Assembly (NCBI RefSeq): GCF_001514195.1
Contig: NZ_KQ948734.1
Coordinates: forward strand, 933,051-997,050
Origin: Streptomyces griseorubiginosus
Lineage (GTDB): Bacteria; Actinomycetota; Actinomycetes; Streptomycetales; Streptomycetaceae
DNA length: 64,000 bases
Direction: 5' to 3'
The position numbers and the translations under genes were made by a program. The stretch's first letter is position 1. Each line of letters starts with the position of its first letter. Shown here piece after piece: positions 11,285-20,062 of this stretch. The notes under the pieces are model-generated. The model was not told the origin of the DNA. It did not search any database and saw nothing but the letters and a program-made list of their open reading frames with translations.

Positions 11285-11685
11285 CGAACCTGCCCGAGCT
11301 CCCCGTCCGCGGCGGCGACCGCAAACCCGCGCGCGTACGGCCGTACTCCCTCACCGGCGGCCGCACCCGCTTCGGTCACGTCCTCCTGGTCGAGACCTTC
11401 GTGGCGGCTCTCGAAGCGCCCGAGGAGCGCAAGGAGCTGACCAACGGCTCGCTGAAGTCGGTCATGCCGGAACTGCGGGCCATCGTCGAACTGTGCCGCC
11501 GGATGCGCACGGTGGCCGAGATCTCCGCGCTGCTGAAGATGCCGCTCGGTGTGGTCCGGGTGCTGCTCAGCGACCTCGCGGACCAGGGAAAGATCCGTGT
11601 GTACGGCACCGGTACCGCTCACGGTACGGGCCGTCCCGACCGCGCTCTGCTGGAAAGGGTGCTGAGTGGACTCCGTCGCCTTTAG
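11281..11685 (+). CDS. cvnC: DUF742 protein CvnC
   Basis: The predicted protein has 134 residues and matches the DUF742 pattern of conservons: an N-terminal VRPYSLTGGRTR motif, a helical middle, and a winged-helix-like C-terminal half (MRTVAEISALLKMPLGVVRVLLSDLADQGKIRVY). The ATG overlaps the cvnB stop as ATGA, and the gene's last 20 bases overlap cvnD. The biochemical role is unknown; the family is always found with the kinase, roadblock protein and GTPase. Confidence 0.93.
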   Translation: MTNLPELPVRGGDRKPARVRPYSLTGGRTRFGHVLLVETFVAALEAPEERKELTNGSLKSVMPELRAIVELCRRMRTVAEISALLKMPLGVVRVLLSDLADQGKIRVYGTGTAHGTGRPDRALLERVLSGLRRL

Positions 11686-12292
11686 GGACCTCGCTCTCGA
11701 GGACACCGACGACAACCTGAAGTCCTGGCAGACGGACCGCACCCGGGCGCCCGTCGCCACGAAGATAGTCGTGGCCGGCGGCTTCGGCGTCGGCAAGACC
11801 ACCCTGGTCGGCACCGTCTCGGAGATCGAGCCCCTCCAGACGGAGGCGCTGATGACCGAGGCCAGCGAGCAGGTCGACGACCTCACCGGCACCCCGGAGA
11901 AGGTCACCACCACCGTGGCCATGGACTACGGCCGCATCACGCTCGACGACGACCTGGTCCTCTACCTCTTCGGCACCCCCGGCCAGGAGCGGTTCTGGTT
12001 CATGTGGGACGACCTGGTGCGCGGCGCGATCGGCGCGGTCGTGCTGGCCGACACCCGCCGCCTCAAGGACTCCTTCCCCGCGCTCGACTACTTCGAGAGC
12101 TGCGGACTGCCCTACGTCGTCGCGGTCAACCACTTCGACGGCAGCGAGCTGTTCGACCCGCAGGACGTGCGGGAGGCGCTCACGGTCCCCGCGCACATAC
12201 CTGTCATGATCATGGACGCGCGGCGGCGGATCTCGGTGATCGAGACACTCCTGTCCCTCGTCGGCCACGCGCTGGACGAGACCCCCGAGTAG
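11666..12292 (+). CDS. cvnD: Conservon small GTPase CvnD
   Basis: The predicted protein has 208 residues and is a Ras-like P-loop GTPase of the conservon type. It has a P loop GGFGVGKTT near residue 40, a switch region TTVAMDYG, a G3-like YLFGTPGQERF motif and the base-recognition region AVNHFDG in place of N/TKxD. It would act as the output switch of the kinase-roadblock-GTPase complex. The GTG start at 11666 lies inside cvnC, overlapping it by 20 bp. The atypical G4 motif is normal for this family. Confidence 0.94.
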   Translation: MDSVAFRDLALEDTDDNLKSWQTDRTRAPVATKIVVAGGFGVGKTTLVGTVSEIEPLQTEALMTEASEQVDDLTGTPEKVTTTVAMDYGRITLDDDLVLYLFGTPGQERFWFMWDDLVRGAIGAVVLADTRRLKDSFPALDYFESCGLPYVVAVNHFDGSELFDPQDVREALTVPAHIPVMIMDARRRISVIETLLSLVGHALDETPE

Positions 12293-12317
12293 TCCATCCT
12301 TAGGAGCCATCACCCGC

Positions 12318-13571
12318 ATGCGGAAGATACTCGTCGTCGGAGCCGGCCAGTCCGGACTCCAGCTCGCCCTCGGCCTCCAGTCGCACGGCTACGAGGTCAC
12401 CCTGATGTCCAACCGGACGGCGGACGAGATCCGTTCCGGCCGGGTCATGTCGACGCAGTGCATGTTCCACACGGCACTCCAGCACGAGCGCGACCTCCAG
12501 CTGAACTTCTGGGAGTCCCAGGCCCCGAAGATCGAGGGACTCGGCGTCTCGGTGGCGGCCCCCGGCTCCTTCGACCCGGGCCCCTCGCAGCGCGCGATCG
12601 ACTGGCTGGGCAGGCTCGACGGGTACGCGCAGTCGGTCGACCAGCGGGTCAAGATGGCCGGCTGGATGGAGACGTTCGCCCAGCGCGGCGGCCAGCTCGT
12701 CATCCACGGCGCGGCCGTCGGCGACCTCGACTACTTCTCCCGCACCTACGACCTGGTACTGGTCTCCGCCGGCAAGGGCGAGCTGGTGTCGATGTTCGCC
12801 CGCGACCCCGAGCGCTCCCCGTACACCGAGCCGCAGCGCGCCCTCGCCGTCTCGTACGTCCACGGACTGGGCCCGCGCCCCGAGCACCCGGACACCGAGG
12901 CGGTCCGCTGCAACCTGGTCCCGGGCGTGGGCGAGCTGTTCGTCATGCCGACGCTCACCACCTCCGGGCGCGCCGACATCCTGTTCTGGGAGGGCGTTCC
13001 CGGCGGCCCGCTCGACGTCTTCAACGGCGTGAAGGACCCGGCGCAGCACCTCTCGCTGACCCTGGAGCTCATGGAGAAGTTCCTGCCCTGGGAGTACGCG
13101 CGCGCCACGAACGTCGAACTCACCGACGCCGGCGCCACGCTGGCCGGCCGGTACGCGCCCACCGTGCGCAACCCGATAGGGCGCCTGCCCGGTGGGGGAC
13201 TGGTCCTGGGCGTGGCCGACGTCGTCGTCGCCAACGACCCGATCACCGGGCAGGGCTCCAACTCCGCGTCCAAGTGCGCCGCTTCCTACCTCGCGTCGAT
13301 CCTGGAGCAGGGCGAGAAGGAGTTCGACGAGGAGTGGATGCGGGGGACGTTCGAGCGGTACTGGGACACCGCCCGGCACGTCACCAAGTGGACCAACGCG
13401 ATGCTCGCCCCGCCGCCGGAGCACATCCTGAACCTCATCGGCGCGGCAGGGCAGCTGCCCCCGGTGGCGGACCGTTTCGCCAACGGCTTCGACAACCCGG
13501 CGGACTTCGAGGAGTACTTCTACGAGCCGGAGAAGGCGGGCGCCTACCTGGCCTCGGTCGCCGGAGCCTGA
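12318..13571 (+). CDS. FAD-dependent StyA-like (styrene/indole) monooxygenase
   Basis: The predicted protein has 417 residues. It begins with a dinucleotide-binding GxGxxG motif (ILVVGAGQSGLQLALGL) and the continuous domain of the StyA group, ending with the FAD-contacting NDPITGQGSNSASKCA segment. StyA-type enzymes take reduced FAD from a separate reductase and epoxidise styrene or oxidise indole. No reductase gene lies beside it. A gap of only 25 bp after cvnD, with TTAGGAG just upstream, makes it the likely fifth gene of the conservon operon. Its substrate is unknown, and the 3' end overlaps the convergent NlpC/P60 gene by 28 bp. Confidence 0.9.
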   Translation: MRKILVVGAGQSGLQLALGLQSHGYEVTLMSNRTADEIRSGRVMSTQCMFHTALQHERDLQLNFWESQAPKIEGLGVSVAAPGSFDPGPSQRAIDWLGRLDGYAQSVDQRVKMAGWMETFAQRGGQLVIHGAAVGDLDYFSRTYDLVLVSAGKGELVSMFARDPERSPYTEPQRALAVSYVHGLGPRPEHPDTEAVRCNLVPGVGELFVMPTLTTSGRADILFWEGVPGGPLDVFNGVKDPAQHLSLTLELMEKFLPWEYARATNVELTDAGATLAGRYAPTVRNPIGRLPGGGLVLGVADVVVANDPITGQGSNSASKCAASYLASILEQGEKEFDEEWMRGTFERYWDTARHVTKWTNAMLAPPPEHILNLIGAAGQLPPVADRFANGFDNPADFEEYFYEPEKAGAYLASVAGA

Positions 13572-14650
13572 CCGCCACCGTCCGGCCGTACGGCTCCGAG
13601 GATCGGGTGGGAGGCGATGGGGGACACCTTCACCCTCTGGCCCGTCCTCGGGGCCTCGATGACCTTCCCCTTCCCCAGGTACATCGCCACGTGCGTGGCC
13701 TCGGGGAAGTAGATCACCAGGTCCCCCGGGCGCAGGTCCTTCAGCTCGACCCTCGGCAGCCGCGCCCACTGCTCCTGGCTGGTCCGCGGGATCCGGGTGC
13801 CGGCGTGCGCCCAGGCCTGGGAGGTCAGGCCCGAGCAGTCGTACGTCCTCGGGCCCTCCGCGCCCCACTGGTACGGCTTCCCGAGCTGACGGCGGGCGTA
13901 CTCCAGGGCTTTCTCGCCCTTCTTGGTCGACTTGCGTTCCCCGTGGCCGAGGGCGCCGGAGGTCGTCAGCTCCTCCTGCGCCCTCGCCACCCCCTTCTCC
14001 TCGAACTCGGCCAGCCGGGCGAGCTGTTCGGCGGTGAGGGACGCGAGGAGGTCCTCGACCTCCGTGAGCTTCTTCTGCACGGCGTCCCGTTCCGTCTTCT
14101 GCCGCGCGGCCAGGGTGAGCTGGTCGTCGAGCGCTCTGCGGGCCGTCCGGGCGAGCCCGTCGGCGCGGTGCTCGGTGCCGGTGAGGCGGCCCACCGTCTT
14201 CGCCCGCTCCGTCGCCAACCGGCCGATGACATGGTTCTGTTCGAGGGCGTGCTGGGGATCGCGGGCCAGCAGGAGGCGGACGTACGGGGAGATGGCGGTG
14301 ACGCTCTGGTACTGCTGCCGGGCCAGCCGCCCCGCGGCACCCCGGCTGTCCTGGAGGGAGAGCCGGGCCCGGGAGAGGGCGGTGTCCAGACGCGTCACCT
14401 CGGCGCGCTTCTCCCGCAGCCGCTCCTCGGTGGCGTTGTAGGTCTCGGTGGCCTTCTCGGTCTCCTGGTACAGCCGCTGAAGATCCGTCAGCAGCTCGGC
14501 CACGGTGCGCTCACGCGGCTCGGGCTCCGGTACGGCCACGGTGTGCTCACGCGGCTCGGGCTCCGGTACGGCCACCGCCGGCAGCGGTGCGAGGACGGTG
14601 CCGGCCACCGCAGCCGCCGTACACACCAGACGCAGAAGCCTTCCTGACAC
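13544..14650 (-). CDS. Secreted NlpC/P60 peptidoglycan hydrolase
   Basis: The predicted precursor has 368 residues. A signal peptide (LLRLVCTAAAVAGTVLAPLPAVA) is followed by a long coiled coil at about 50-230 and a C-terminal NlpC/P60 domain. The catalytic Cys lies in YDCSGLTSQAW and the His in ATHVAMYLG. The family cuts D-Glu-to-diaminopimelate bonds in wall peptides, and the coiled coil resembles RipA-like autoinhibitory regions. The GTG at 14650 follows GGGAGGTGA. The 12-residue string VAVPEPEPREHT is duplicated just after the signal peptide, encoded by a 36-bp tandem repeat. The stop lies inside the 3' end of the convergent monooxygenase gene. Confidence 0.94.
   Translation of the reverse strand: MSGRLLRLVCTAAAVAGTVLAPLPAVAVPEPEPREHTVAVPEPEPRERTVAELLTDLQRLYQETEKATETYNATEERLREKRAEVTRLDTALSRARLSLQDSRGAAGRLARQQYQSVTAISPYVRLLLARDPQHALEQNHVIGRLATERAKTVGRLTGTEHRADGLARTARRALDDQLTLAARQKTERDAVQKKLTEVEDLLASLTAEQLARLAEFEEKGVARAQEELTTSGALGHGERKSTKKGEKALEYARRQLGKPYQWGAEGPRTYDCSGLTSQAWAHAGTRIPRTSQEQWARLPRVELKDLRPGDLVIYFPEATHVAMYLGKGKVIEAPRTGQRVKVSPIASHPILGAVRPDGGGQAPATEAR
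14504..14575 (-). repeat. 36-bp tandem duplication in the NlpC/P60 gene
   Basis: Two adjacent 36-bp copies (14504-14539 and 14540-14575) differ at one base (GTGCGCTC against GTGTGCTC). They duplicate 12 codons of the Pro/Glu-rich segment after the signal peptide and keep the frame. Confidence 0.9.
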
Positions 14651-14753
14651 GTCATCACCTCCCGTGCGGAGCAGCCCCTCTGTTCCGCACGGCGAGCATC
14701 AGCCGGTGCTCAGGTTTTCGCGCGCCGGGTGTGGGCGGTTCGGCGCAACCTCG

Positions 14754-15074
14754 TCACCCGTCGGTGTCGGTCGGCTTGCCGGGCTTGCGGGGCTTGCCGG
14801 GCTTGGACCAGGGCCACTTCAGCCCGCCGTCCGCGTCGCCCTCGGGGGCGTACTCGTACTTCCACCCCTTCTGGATCCCCAGCTTGCTGTGCCCCCTGGG
14901 CACCCGGCGGTACACCAGCACGGTGGGCGGGCCGCCGGCCGCGTCGGGGACCGGGATGCGGTACGTCTTCGGCGGGTGGCCCGTCGGTCCCAGCAGCACG
15001 GGCAGCACCCGGCCGTCCATGGGGCCGCCCTCGAAGGGGGTGTCTTCGCTCTTCACGGCACCAGTGTCAGCCAT
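14754..15074 (-). CDS. Small conserved hypothetical protein coupled to a TetR gene
   Basis: The predicted protein has 106 residues and no recognised domain. It is charged and ends in a Lys/Pro-rich tail (KPGKPRKPGKP) after a Trp-containing segment (GWKYEYAP, LKWPWSK), so it should be soluble. The ATG at 15074 overlaps the TetR stop by eight bases (ATGGCTGA), which indicates translational coupling and supports this start despite a weak ribosome site. The context suggests it is expressed with the regulator, but no function can be given. Confidence 0.7.
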   Translation of the reverse strand: MADTGAVKSEDTPFEGGPMDGRVLPVLLGPTGHPPKTYRIPVPDAAGGPPTVLVYRRVPRGHSKLGIQKGWKYEYAPEGDADGGLKWPWSKPGKPRKPGKPTDTDG

Positions 15075-15714
15075 CTGCCGCGAGGGCCGTGACCAGCGCG
15101 GCGGTCTCCGGGTCACGGTTCGCGGTCACGGACAGCACCGCCACGAACTGCTCGACCAGCCAGTCCCGCAGCTCGGCCACGGGCGGCTGCTTGCCCTCGT
15201 CGAGCCAGATCAGGGAGGCCGCCTCCACCGCGGTGATCCACATCCGTACGGTCATGCGGAGCCGGAGACCGGGGTCGCCGACGCCGAGGTGACGGAGGAT
15301 GTGCTCGGCCGCGGCCCGCCGTACGCCGTCCACGATGGCGGTGGTCCGGGACGTCTCCACGACGCTGCCGCCCTGGAGCAGCGCGCTGAAACCGGCGTCG
15401 TGCTCGTCGACGAAGGCGAGGTAGCGGTCGAGCGCACGGGACAGGCGGGTCAGGAGCGGGCCGTCGAGCGGCTCGTCGAAGCACTGCTCCAGTTCGTCGG
15501 CGGCGGACCTCAGCGCGGCCTCGTAGAGCTGCTGCTTGCCGCCGGGGAAGTACCGGTAGACGAGGGGACGGGAGACGCCGGCCGCTTCCGCCACGTCGTC
15601 CAGGGACACGTCCTCGGGGGCGCGGTGCGCGAACAGGCCGAGGGCGGCCTCCAGCAGCTGACTGCGTCGCTCCTCGACACTCAGACGGCGGTAGGCGGGC
15701 GCGGCAGGGCTCAT
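15067..15714 (-). CDS. TetR-family transcriptional regulator
   Basis: The predicted protein has 215 residues. The N-terminal TetR helix-turn-helix is clear: RRSQLLEAALGLFAHR, then SLDDVAEAAGVSRPLVYRYFPGGKQQLYEAAL. The remaining helices form the ligand-binding and dimer domain, whose ligand cannot be predicted. It overlaps the small downstream gene by eight bases and probably regulates its own two-gene operon. The upstream 290 bp hold GC-rich repeated strings and no clear operator. Confidence 0.92.
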   Translation of the reverse strand: MSPAAPAYRRLSVEERRSQLLEAALGLFAHRAPEDVSLDDVAEAAGVSRPLVYRYFPGGKQQLYEAALRSAADELEQCFDEPLDGPLLTRLSRALDRYLAFVDEHDAGFSALLQGGSVVETSRTTAIVDGVRRAAAEHILRHLGVGDPGLRLRMTVRMWITAVEAASLIWLDEGKQPPVAELRDWLVEQFVAVLSVTANRDPETAALVTALAADG

Positions 15715-16007
15715 GGATGCAGCGTAGTCCGGCGTCGGCGGGGGCGTCGTGGCTGGTCGCGCGGCCGGGAAGTCCGGTGGTCCAGGTGGTCGGCGCGCGG
15801 CGGGAAACCCCGGTGGTCGGCCTGGGGCCGGGAACCCGGTGTTCGGCTCGCGGCCGGGGAGCCGATGCGCGGTGCGTGGCCGGGACCCCGTGCTTGGCGT
15901 GCGGCCGGGAACTCGATGCCCGGCGCACGGCCGGGATCCCCTGTGGTCGGCGTGGGGCCGGGGAAACCCGGTGACCGCCGTGCGGTGCCCCCGGATACGG
16001 TCGGGCC

Positions 16008-16535
16008 GTGCCCGAGCTGAAGCGGCTGCATGCCCGTCACGCCCCGGCGGTCCTGGCCTTCGAGCTGGCCAACCGCGCGTATTTCGCGGCCTCGGTCTCC
16101 GACCGGGGTGACGCCTTCTTCGCGTGCTTCACCGACCGGTTCGCGGCCCTGCTGGCCGAGCAGGAGGCCGGTGTCTGCGCCTTCCACGTGCTCGTCGACG
16201 AGGACGGCTCGGTGCTCGGCAGGTTCAACCTGCTCGACATCGAGGACGGTACGGCGCAGCTCGGCTACCGGGTCGCCCAGCACGTGACCGGCCGCGGAGT
16301 GGCGACCGCGACCGTACGGGACCTGTGCCGGCGGGCGCCGGACGCGTACGGCCTGCGCACCCTGCGGGCGGCCGTCGCCCACCAGAACCTCGCGTCCCGC
16401 AAGGTCCTGACCAAGGCCGGGTTCATCGCGGCGGGCCCGGCCGGCCCTGCCGACCTCGGCGGCAAGCAGGGCACCTGGTACCGACGCGACCTGACACTCC
16501 GGGCGGGGGAGCGGGCGGGCGACGGCCACCGCTGA
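16008..16535 (+). CDS. RimJ/RimL-like GNAT acetyltransferase
   Basis: The predicted protein has 175 residues and starts at GTG 16008. It has the layout of the RimJ/RimL group: LKRLHARHAPAVLAF at the N terminus, FHVLVDEDGSVLGRFNLLDI strands, the acetyl-CoA loop in GYRVAQHVTGRGVATATV (V-T-G-R-G-V-A), and the closing NLASRKVLTKAGF segment. This group acetylates protein N termini or small amines. The substrate is unknown. It stands alone between a TetR gene and the diiron proteins. Confidence 0.87.
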   Translation: MPELKRLHARHAPAVLAFELANRAYFAASVSDRGDAFFACFTDRFAALLAEQEAGVCAFHVLVDEDGSVLGRFNLLDIEDGTAQLGYRVAQHVTGRGVATATVRDLCRRAPDAYGLRTLRAAVAHQNLASRKVLTKAGFIAAGPAGPADLGGKQGTWYRRDLTLRAGERAGDGHR

Positions 16536-16581
16536 GCAGCTCCACCCGGGCCCGCCCCGACCCTCAGAACCTCAGAGACCT

Positions 16582-17520
16582 TCAGGCCAGCAACCCCGAC
16601 GACTTCCACAGCCGTCGCCCGACTCCCCGCAGCACGCCGATGTCGTCCAGGAAGTCGGTCAGCCGCTTCGCGCCGGTCTGCATGACCTCCCTGCGGTGCC
16701 CGCTCGCCTTCACCTGGGCCAGCGCCTCCCGCCGGTCGAGGCCGAGGTTCGTGTAGACCTCGGGGTTCACGAAGGCCACCGAGAACACCCGGGCGAACTC
16801 ACCGGAGGTGACCCGGGTGAACTCCTGCGACCACCGCGGGGCGGTCAGCATCTGGCGCCGCAGCTCCTCGCGGGCGTACCGCACATGGCGCGCCTCCTCC
16901 ACCACATGGATCCGCGTCACGCCCCTGACCAGCGGCTGGACCCGCTCGTCGGGGAAGGTCAGCCGCTGCATCCAGTCGAGGACCTCCTCGCCGAGCAGCG
17001 TCGCGGTGAAGGACCCCGGGGTCGTGGAGATCGTCTTGAACAGCCGGCCCAGCTGCTGGTGGCCCCGGCTCACCGGGTACCAGGGCGTCCCGCCCCGGGT
17101 GATGAGCCGCGCGAACATCTTCGAGTGCCGGCACTCGTCCTCGATCTCGGTGAGCGCGTACCGCACATGGGCGCTCGTCGCCGCCTTGTCGTAGATGTGC
17201 CGGCACAGCAGCTGCATGAGGATGATCTCGAACCAGATGCCGAGCGAGGCGAGCGCCGCGGCCTCGTGCTGCGACAGCAGGATGCGCTGCTCCTCGCTCA
17301 TCCGCTTCCACATCGGGGTGTCGTAGAGCGAGACCAGTTCCGGCGGCCAGAACCACTTGCCCTCCTCGAAGGGCGCGTCCCAGTCCAGTTCCTCGTCCGG
17401 GTCGAAGGAGTGCTTCGCGGAAGAGTCGAGCAGCCGCTCGGCCACCTGCTCCCGGTCCTTGAGCAGACCGAGCGCGTCACGCAGCCCAGCGAGCGCGTCG
17501 ACTTCTGTCAGACTCGTCAT
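16582..17520 (-). CDS. AurF-like diiron oxygenase
   Basis: The predicted protein has 312 residues. It is an all-helical ferritin-like protein with two E-x-x-H iron-binding motifs, EDECRHSKMF near residue 125 and VEEARHVRYARE near 210, plus earlier glutamates (LSQHEAAAL, WFEIIL). This is the pattern of the AurF p-aminobenzoate N-oxygenase group, whose members oxidise amines with O2 at a diiron site. The ATG at 17520 is chosen over an upstream in-frame ATG because it leaves a 90-bp intergenic space to the divergent gene. The substrate is unknown, and no reductase or biosynthetic cluster surrounds it. Confidence 0.85.
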   Translation of the reverse strand: MTSLTEVDALAGLRDALGLLKDREQVAERLLDSSAKHSFDPDEELDWDAPFEEGKWFWPPELVSLYDTPMWKRMSEEQRILLSQHEAAALASLGIWFEIILMQLLCRHIYDKAATSAHVRYALTEIEDECRHSKMFARLITRGGTPWYPVSRGHQQLGRLFKTISTTPGSFTATLLGEEVLDWMQRLTFPDERVQPLVRGVTRIHVVEEARHVRYAREELRRQMLTAPRWSQEFTRVTSGEFARVFSVAFVNPEVYTNLGLDRREALAQVKASGHRREVMQTGAKRLTDFLDDIGVLRGVGRRLWKSSGLLA

Positions 17521-17610
17521 GGCACTTATGAGACTGGATGTCAGCAAGGCCGTCAATCCCCCGCGCGCGACTTGTTGACCCCGCGTCTACGAAGGAGCAG
17601 CCTGCGGGAC

Positions 17611-18723
17611 ATGCCGACTTTCGACCTGTACACCACGGATCCCGGGGACCCCCACTGGCAGGTACCGGCGACGGGCAGGGCCCGCTTCAGCTGGGAGTAC
17701 GACGACGGCCGCGAACGCCTTCTGGCTCTTTACCAGAAGGGCAAGGACAAGCAGTGGGACGGGCAGAAGCGCATCGACTGGGACCTGGAAGTCGATCCGC
17801 ACGACCCCCTCGGCACCCCCGACGAGTCCATCTCCCTCTACGGCACCAAGTACTGGACGAAGTTCACCGACCACGACAAGGGCGAGCTCCGCAAGCACCT
17901 GGCCTCCTGGCAGTTCAGTCAGTTCCTGCACGGCGAGCAGGGGGCGATGGTGTGCGCCGCGCGGATCGTCGAGTCCGTGCCCGACCTCGACGCCAAGCTC
18001 TACTCGGCGACCCAGGTCATGGACGAGGCCCGGCACGCGGAGATCTACGGCCGTTTCCTGCACGAGAAGATCGGGATGCTGTACCCGATCAACGACAACC
18101 TCCAGTCCCTGCTGGGCGACACCCTCAGGGACTCCCGCTGGGACATGCCGTACCTCGGCATGCAGGTCCTCATCGAGGGCCTCGCGCTGGCGGCCTTCGG
18201 CATGATCCGCGACACCACCGACAAGCCGCTGCCGAAGCAGATCCTCGCGTACGTCATGCAGGACGAGGCCCGTCACGTGGCCTTCGGCCGCATGGCGCTG
18301 CGGGACCACTACCGACAGCTCTCCGACGCCGAACTGCGCGAGCGCGAGGAGTTCGTCATCGAGGGCTGCTATCTGATGCGCGACCGGCTGCGCGGGGTCG
18401 AGGTCCTGGAGAACTTCGGCATCCCCACGGCCGAGGCCGAGGAGTACTCCGAGCGGTCCGAATTCCTGGCCCTGTTCCGCCGGTTGCTCTTCTCCCGGAT
18501 CGTCCCCTGCGTCAAGGACATCGGCCTGTGGGGCCCACGCATCCAGCGGGCCTACGTCGACATGGGCGTCTTCGAGATGGGCGACTCCAACCTCGACCTC
18601 CTCATGACCCAGGACGAGGAGATCGCGGACCGCCTGGAGACGGAACGCTTCGAGAGGGAGGAGCGGGAGCGGGTCGCGGAGGTGATGGAGGCGGTCGAGG
18701 AAGGGGCCACTCACCTGGCGTAA
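17611..18723 (+). CDS. Ferritin-like diiron protein
   Basis: The predicted protein has 370 residues. Its helical core has two D-E-A-R-H motifs, QVMDEARHAEIYGRF near 140 and VMQDEARHVAFGRM near 225, with partner glutamates in HGEQGAMVC and VLIEGLAL. These are the ligands of a ferritin/ribonucleotide reductase-like diiron centre. The C-terminal 60 residues are acidic and helical (TQDEEIADRLETERFE). The ATG at 17611 follows GAAGGAG. It is divergent from the AurF-like gene by 90 bp, so both may share control. The exact reaction is unknown; an oxygenase or oxidase is the most likely role. Confidence 0.83.
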   Translation: MPTFDLYTTDPGDPHWQVPATGRARFSWEYDDGRERLLALYQKGKDKQWDGQKRIDWDLEVDPHDPLGTPDESISLYGTKYWTKFTDHDKGELRKHLASWQFSQFLHGEQGAMVCAARIVESVPDLDAKLYSATQVMDEARHAEIYGRFLHEKIGMLYPINDNLQSLLGDTLRDSRWDMPYLGMQVLIEGLALAAFGMIRDTTDKPLPKQILAYVMQDEARHVAFGRMALRDHYRQLSDAELREREEFVIEGCYLMRDRLRGVEVLENFGIPTAEAEEYSERSEFLALFRRLLFSRIVPCVKDIGLWGPRIQRAYVDMGVFEMGDSNLDLLMTQDEEIADRLETERFEREERERVAEVMEAVEEGATHLA

Positions 18724-18732
18724 CGTACGGGC

Positions 18733-19494
18733 ATGCCCGAACAGCCGTACGGCCCGACGCCGGTGCCGCCACAGCAACAGCCGTACGGCGATCCGTACCC
18801 CCAGCAGCAGCCGAATGGCCGGGGAGCGCCGCCCGTCGCCCCACCTCCGAAGAGGCGCCGTCTCTGGTTGGTCCTGGGTGTCGTGGGCGGAGTCGTCGGC
18901 ACCGGGGTGGCGGGCCTGGCCGTGGGCGCCGTGGAGGTGGCGAGCGGCGTCGGTTACCCGAAGGCCGAGTACACCCTCGCCGTGCCCGAGAAGCTGGTGG
19001 GCGGCCGCTACGAACTCGACGAGGACTCTTCCGGTTCCGCGGAGTCCAGGGGGATCGAGAAGGAGGCGGACGGCGAGTGGGGGGTTTACAAGGACCTCAA
19101 GACCGTCATCGGGCAGTACAGCTCGGCGGGTGACGACAGCAAGGGCACGCTCGTGGTCTCAGGTCTGTACGGGCGCTTCAAGTACCCCGGCCGTGTGCGC
19201 AAGGACCTGATGGAGGGCGCGGCAGGCGAGGGTTCCCGCGTCGTCGTACCGGCGAAGAACTTCCACCCGGCCGGCGCCGACGGGATCACCGTCACGTGCG
19301 AGGTCCTCGTACAGAAGGGGGAGCGCATGAAGGTGACCCTTCCGGTCTGTGGCTGGGCCGACGGCAACACGGGCGGCTGGGTGACCGAGGTCATCACCGC
19401 CAAGGCGAGCCAGGACCCGGCCGAGGCCGACCTGAGCGCGTTGGCGACGCTGACGGCCCAGGTCCGCTCCGAGATGCGCAAGCCGATTCGCTGA
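18733..19494 (+). CDS. Membrane-anchored hypothetical protein
   Basis: The predicted protein has 253 residues. It has a Pro/Gln/Tyr-rich cytoplasmic start (EQPYGPTPVPPQQQPYG), a basic PKRRR stop, one membrane helix (LWLVLGVVGGVVGTGVAGLAVG), and an external domain of about 180 residues with no known motif. This arrangement is common for streptomycete surface proteins of unknown role. It starts 9 bp after the diiron protein gene and is probably cotranscribed with it. Confidence 0.75.
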   Translation: MPEQPYGPTPVPPQQQPYGDPYPQQQPNGRGAPPVAPPPKRRRLWLVLGVVGGVVGTGVAGLAVGAVEVASGVGYPKAEYTLAVPEKLVGGRYELDEDSSGSAESRGIEKEADGEWGVYKDLKTVIGQYSSAGDDSKGTLVVSGLYGRFKYPGRVRKDLMEGAAGEGSRVVVPAKNFHPAGADGITVTCEVLVQKGERMKVTLPVCGWADGNTGGWVTEVITAKASQDPAEADLSALATLTAQVRSEMRKPIR

Positions 19495-19505
19495 TCACGC
19501 AAGTC

Positions 19506-20012
19506 CTACGCGGGGCAGCCCAGTTCCTCCGGGACCGTGCCCGCGACCGGCTCGTCCGCACCCGCCGGGAACAGTGTCCGAAGCGTGAAGGCGTACGGAG
19601 TGGGTCCGTTCGCCCGCAGGTGCAGCAGGCGGGACTCCGCTTCCGCGACCGTGGGGCGGTGGCCCGCCGGGACCCACCACAGGGCCACCATCGCCTCCTG
19701 GACCCGCTCGAAGAACTCCCTGCGGCGGGCCAGCATCTCGCGGTGCCGGCCCTGGTACATGTACGCCTTCAGCGCCTCGGCGTCCCGCCACACCGACATG
19801 TTGATGATCAGCCATTCGTCACCGAACACGGCGATGTCCGTCGCGTCCCCGGTCTCGTCCTCCAGCCGCCAGACGAACCCGTCGGCCGCGTCCGCGTCGG
19901 CGTTCACCGGGTCGAGGTTGTCGACGAAGTCCTTCAACTGAGCCGAGTCCAGCGGGGCTTTGAGTCGGCCGATGTTCACCTGGGCGAGTTGGTACGGGGC
20001 GGCTTGAGTCAT
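19506..20012 (-). CDS. DUF3291 domain protein
   Basis: The predicted protein has 168 residues and matches the DUF3291 pattern: QLAQVNIGRLKAPLDSAQLKDF at the start, FVWRLEDETGDA, SVWRDAEALKAYMYQGRHREML and ALWWVPAGHRPTVAEAESRL. The family is related to dimeric alpha-beta barrel monooxygenase-like folds but has no assigned reaction. The ATG is at 20012. It is convergent with the membrane protein gene and lies just downstream of pbpA, separated by a repeat array. Confidence 0.87.
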   Translation of the reverse strand: MTQAAPYQLAQVNIGRLKAPLDSAQLKDFVDNLDPVNADADAADGFVWRLEDETGDATDIAVFGDEWLIINMSVWRDAEALKAYMYQGRHREMLARRREFFERVQEAMVALWWVPAGHRPTVAEAESRLLHLRANGPTPYAFTLRTLFPAGADEPVAGTVPEELGCPA

Positions 20013-20062
20013 GTACCGAACGTTAGGTCGGTGCCTCGCGCCGCCTCAATCCCCGTCTCACC

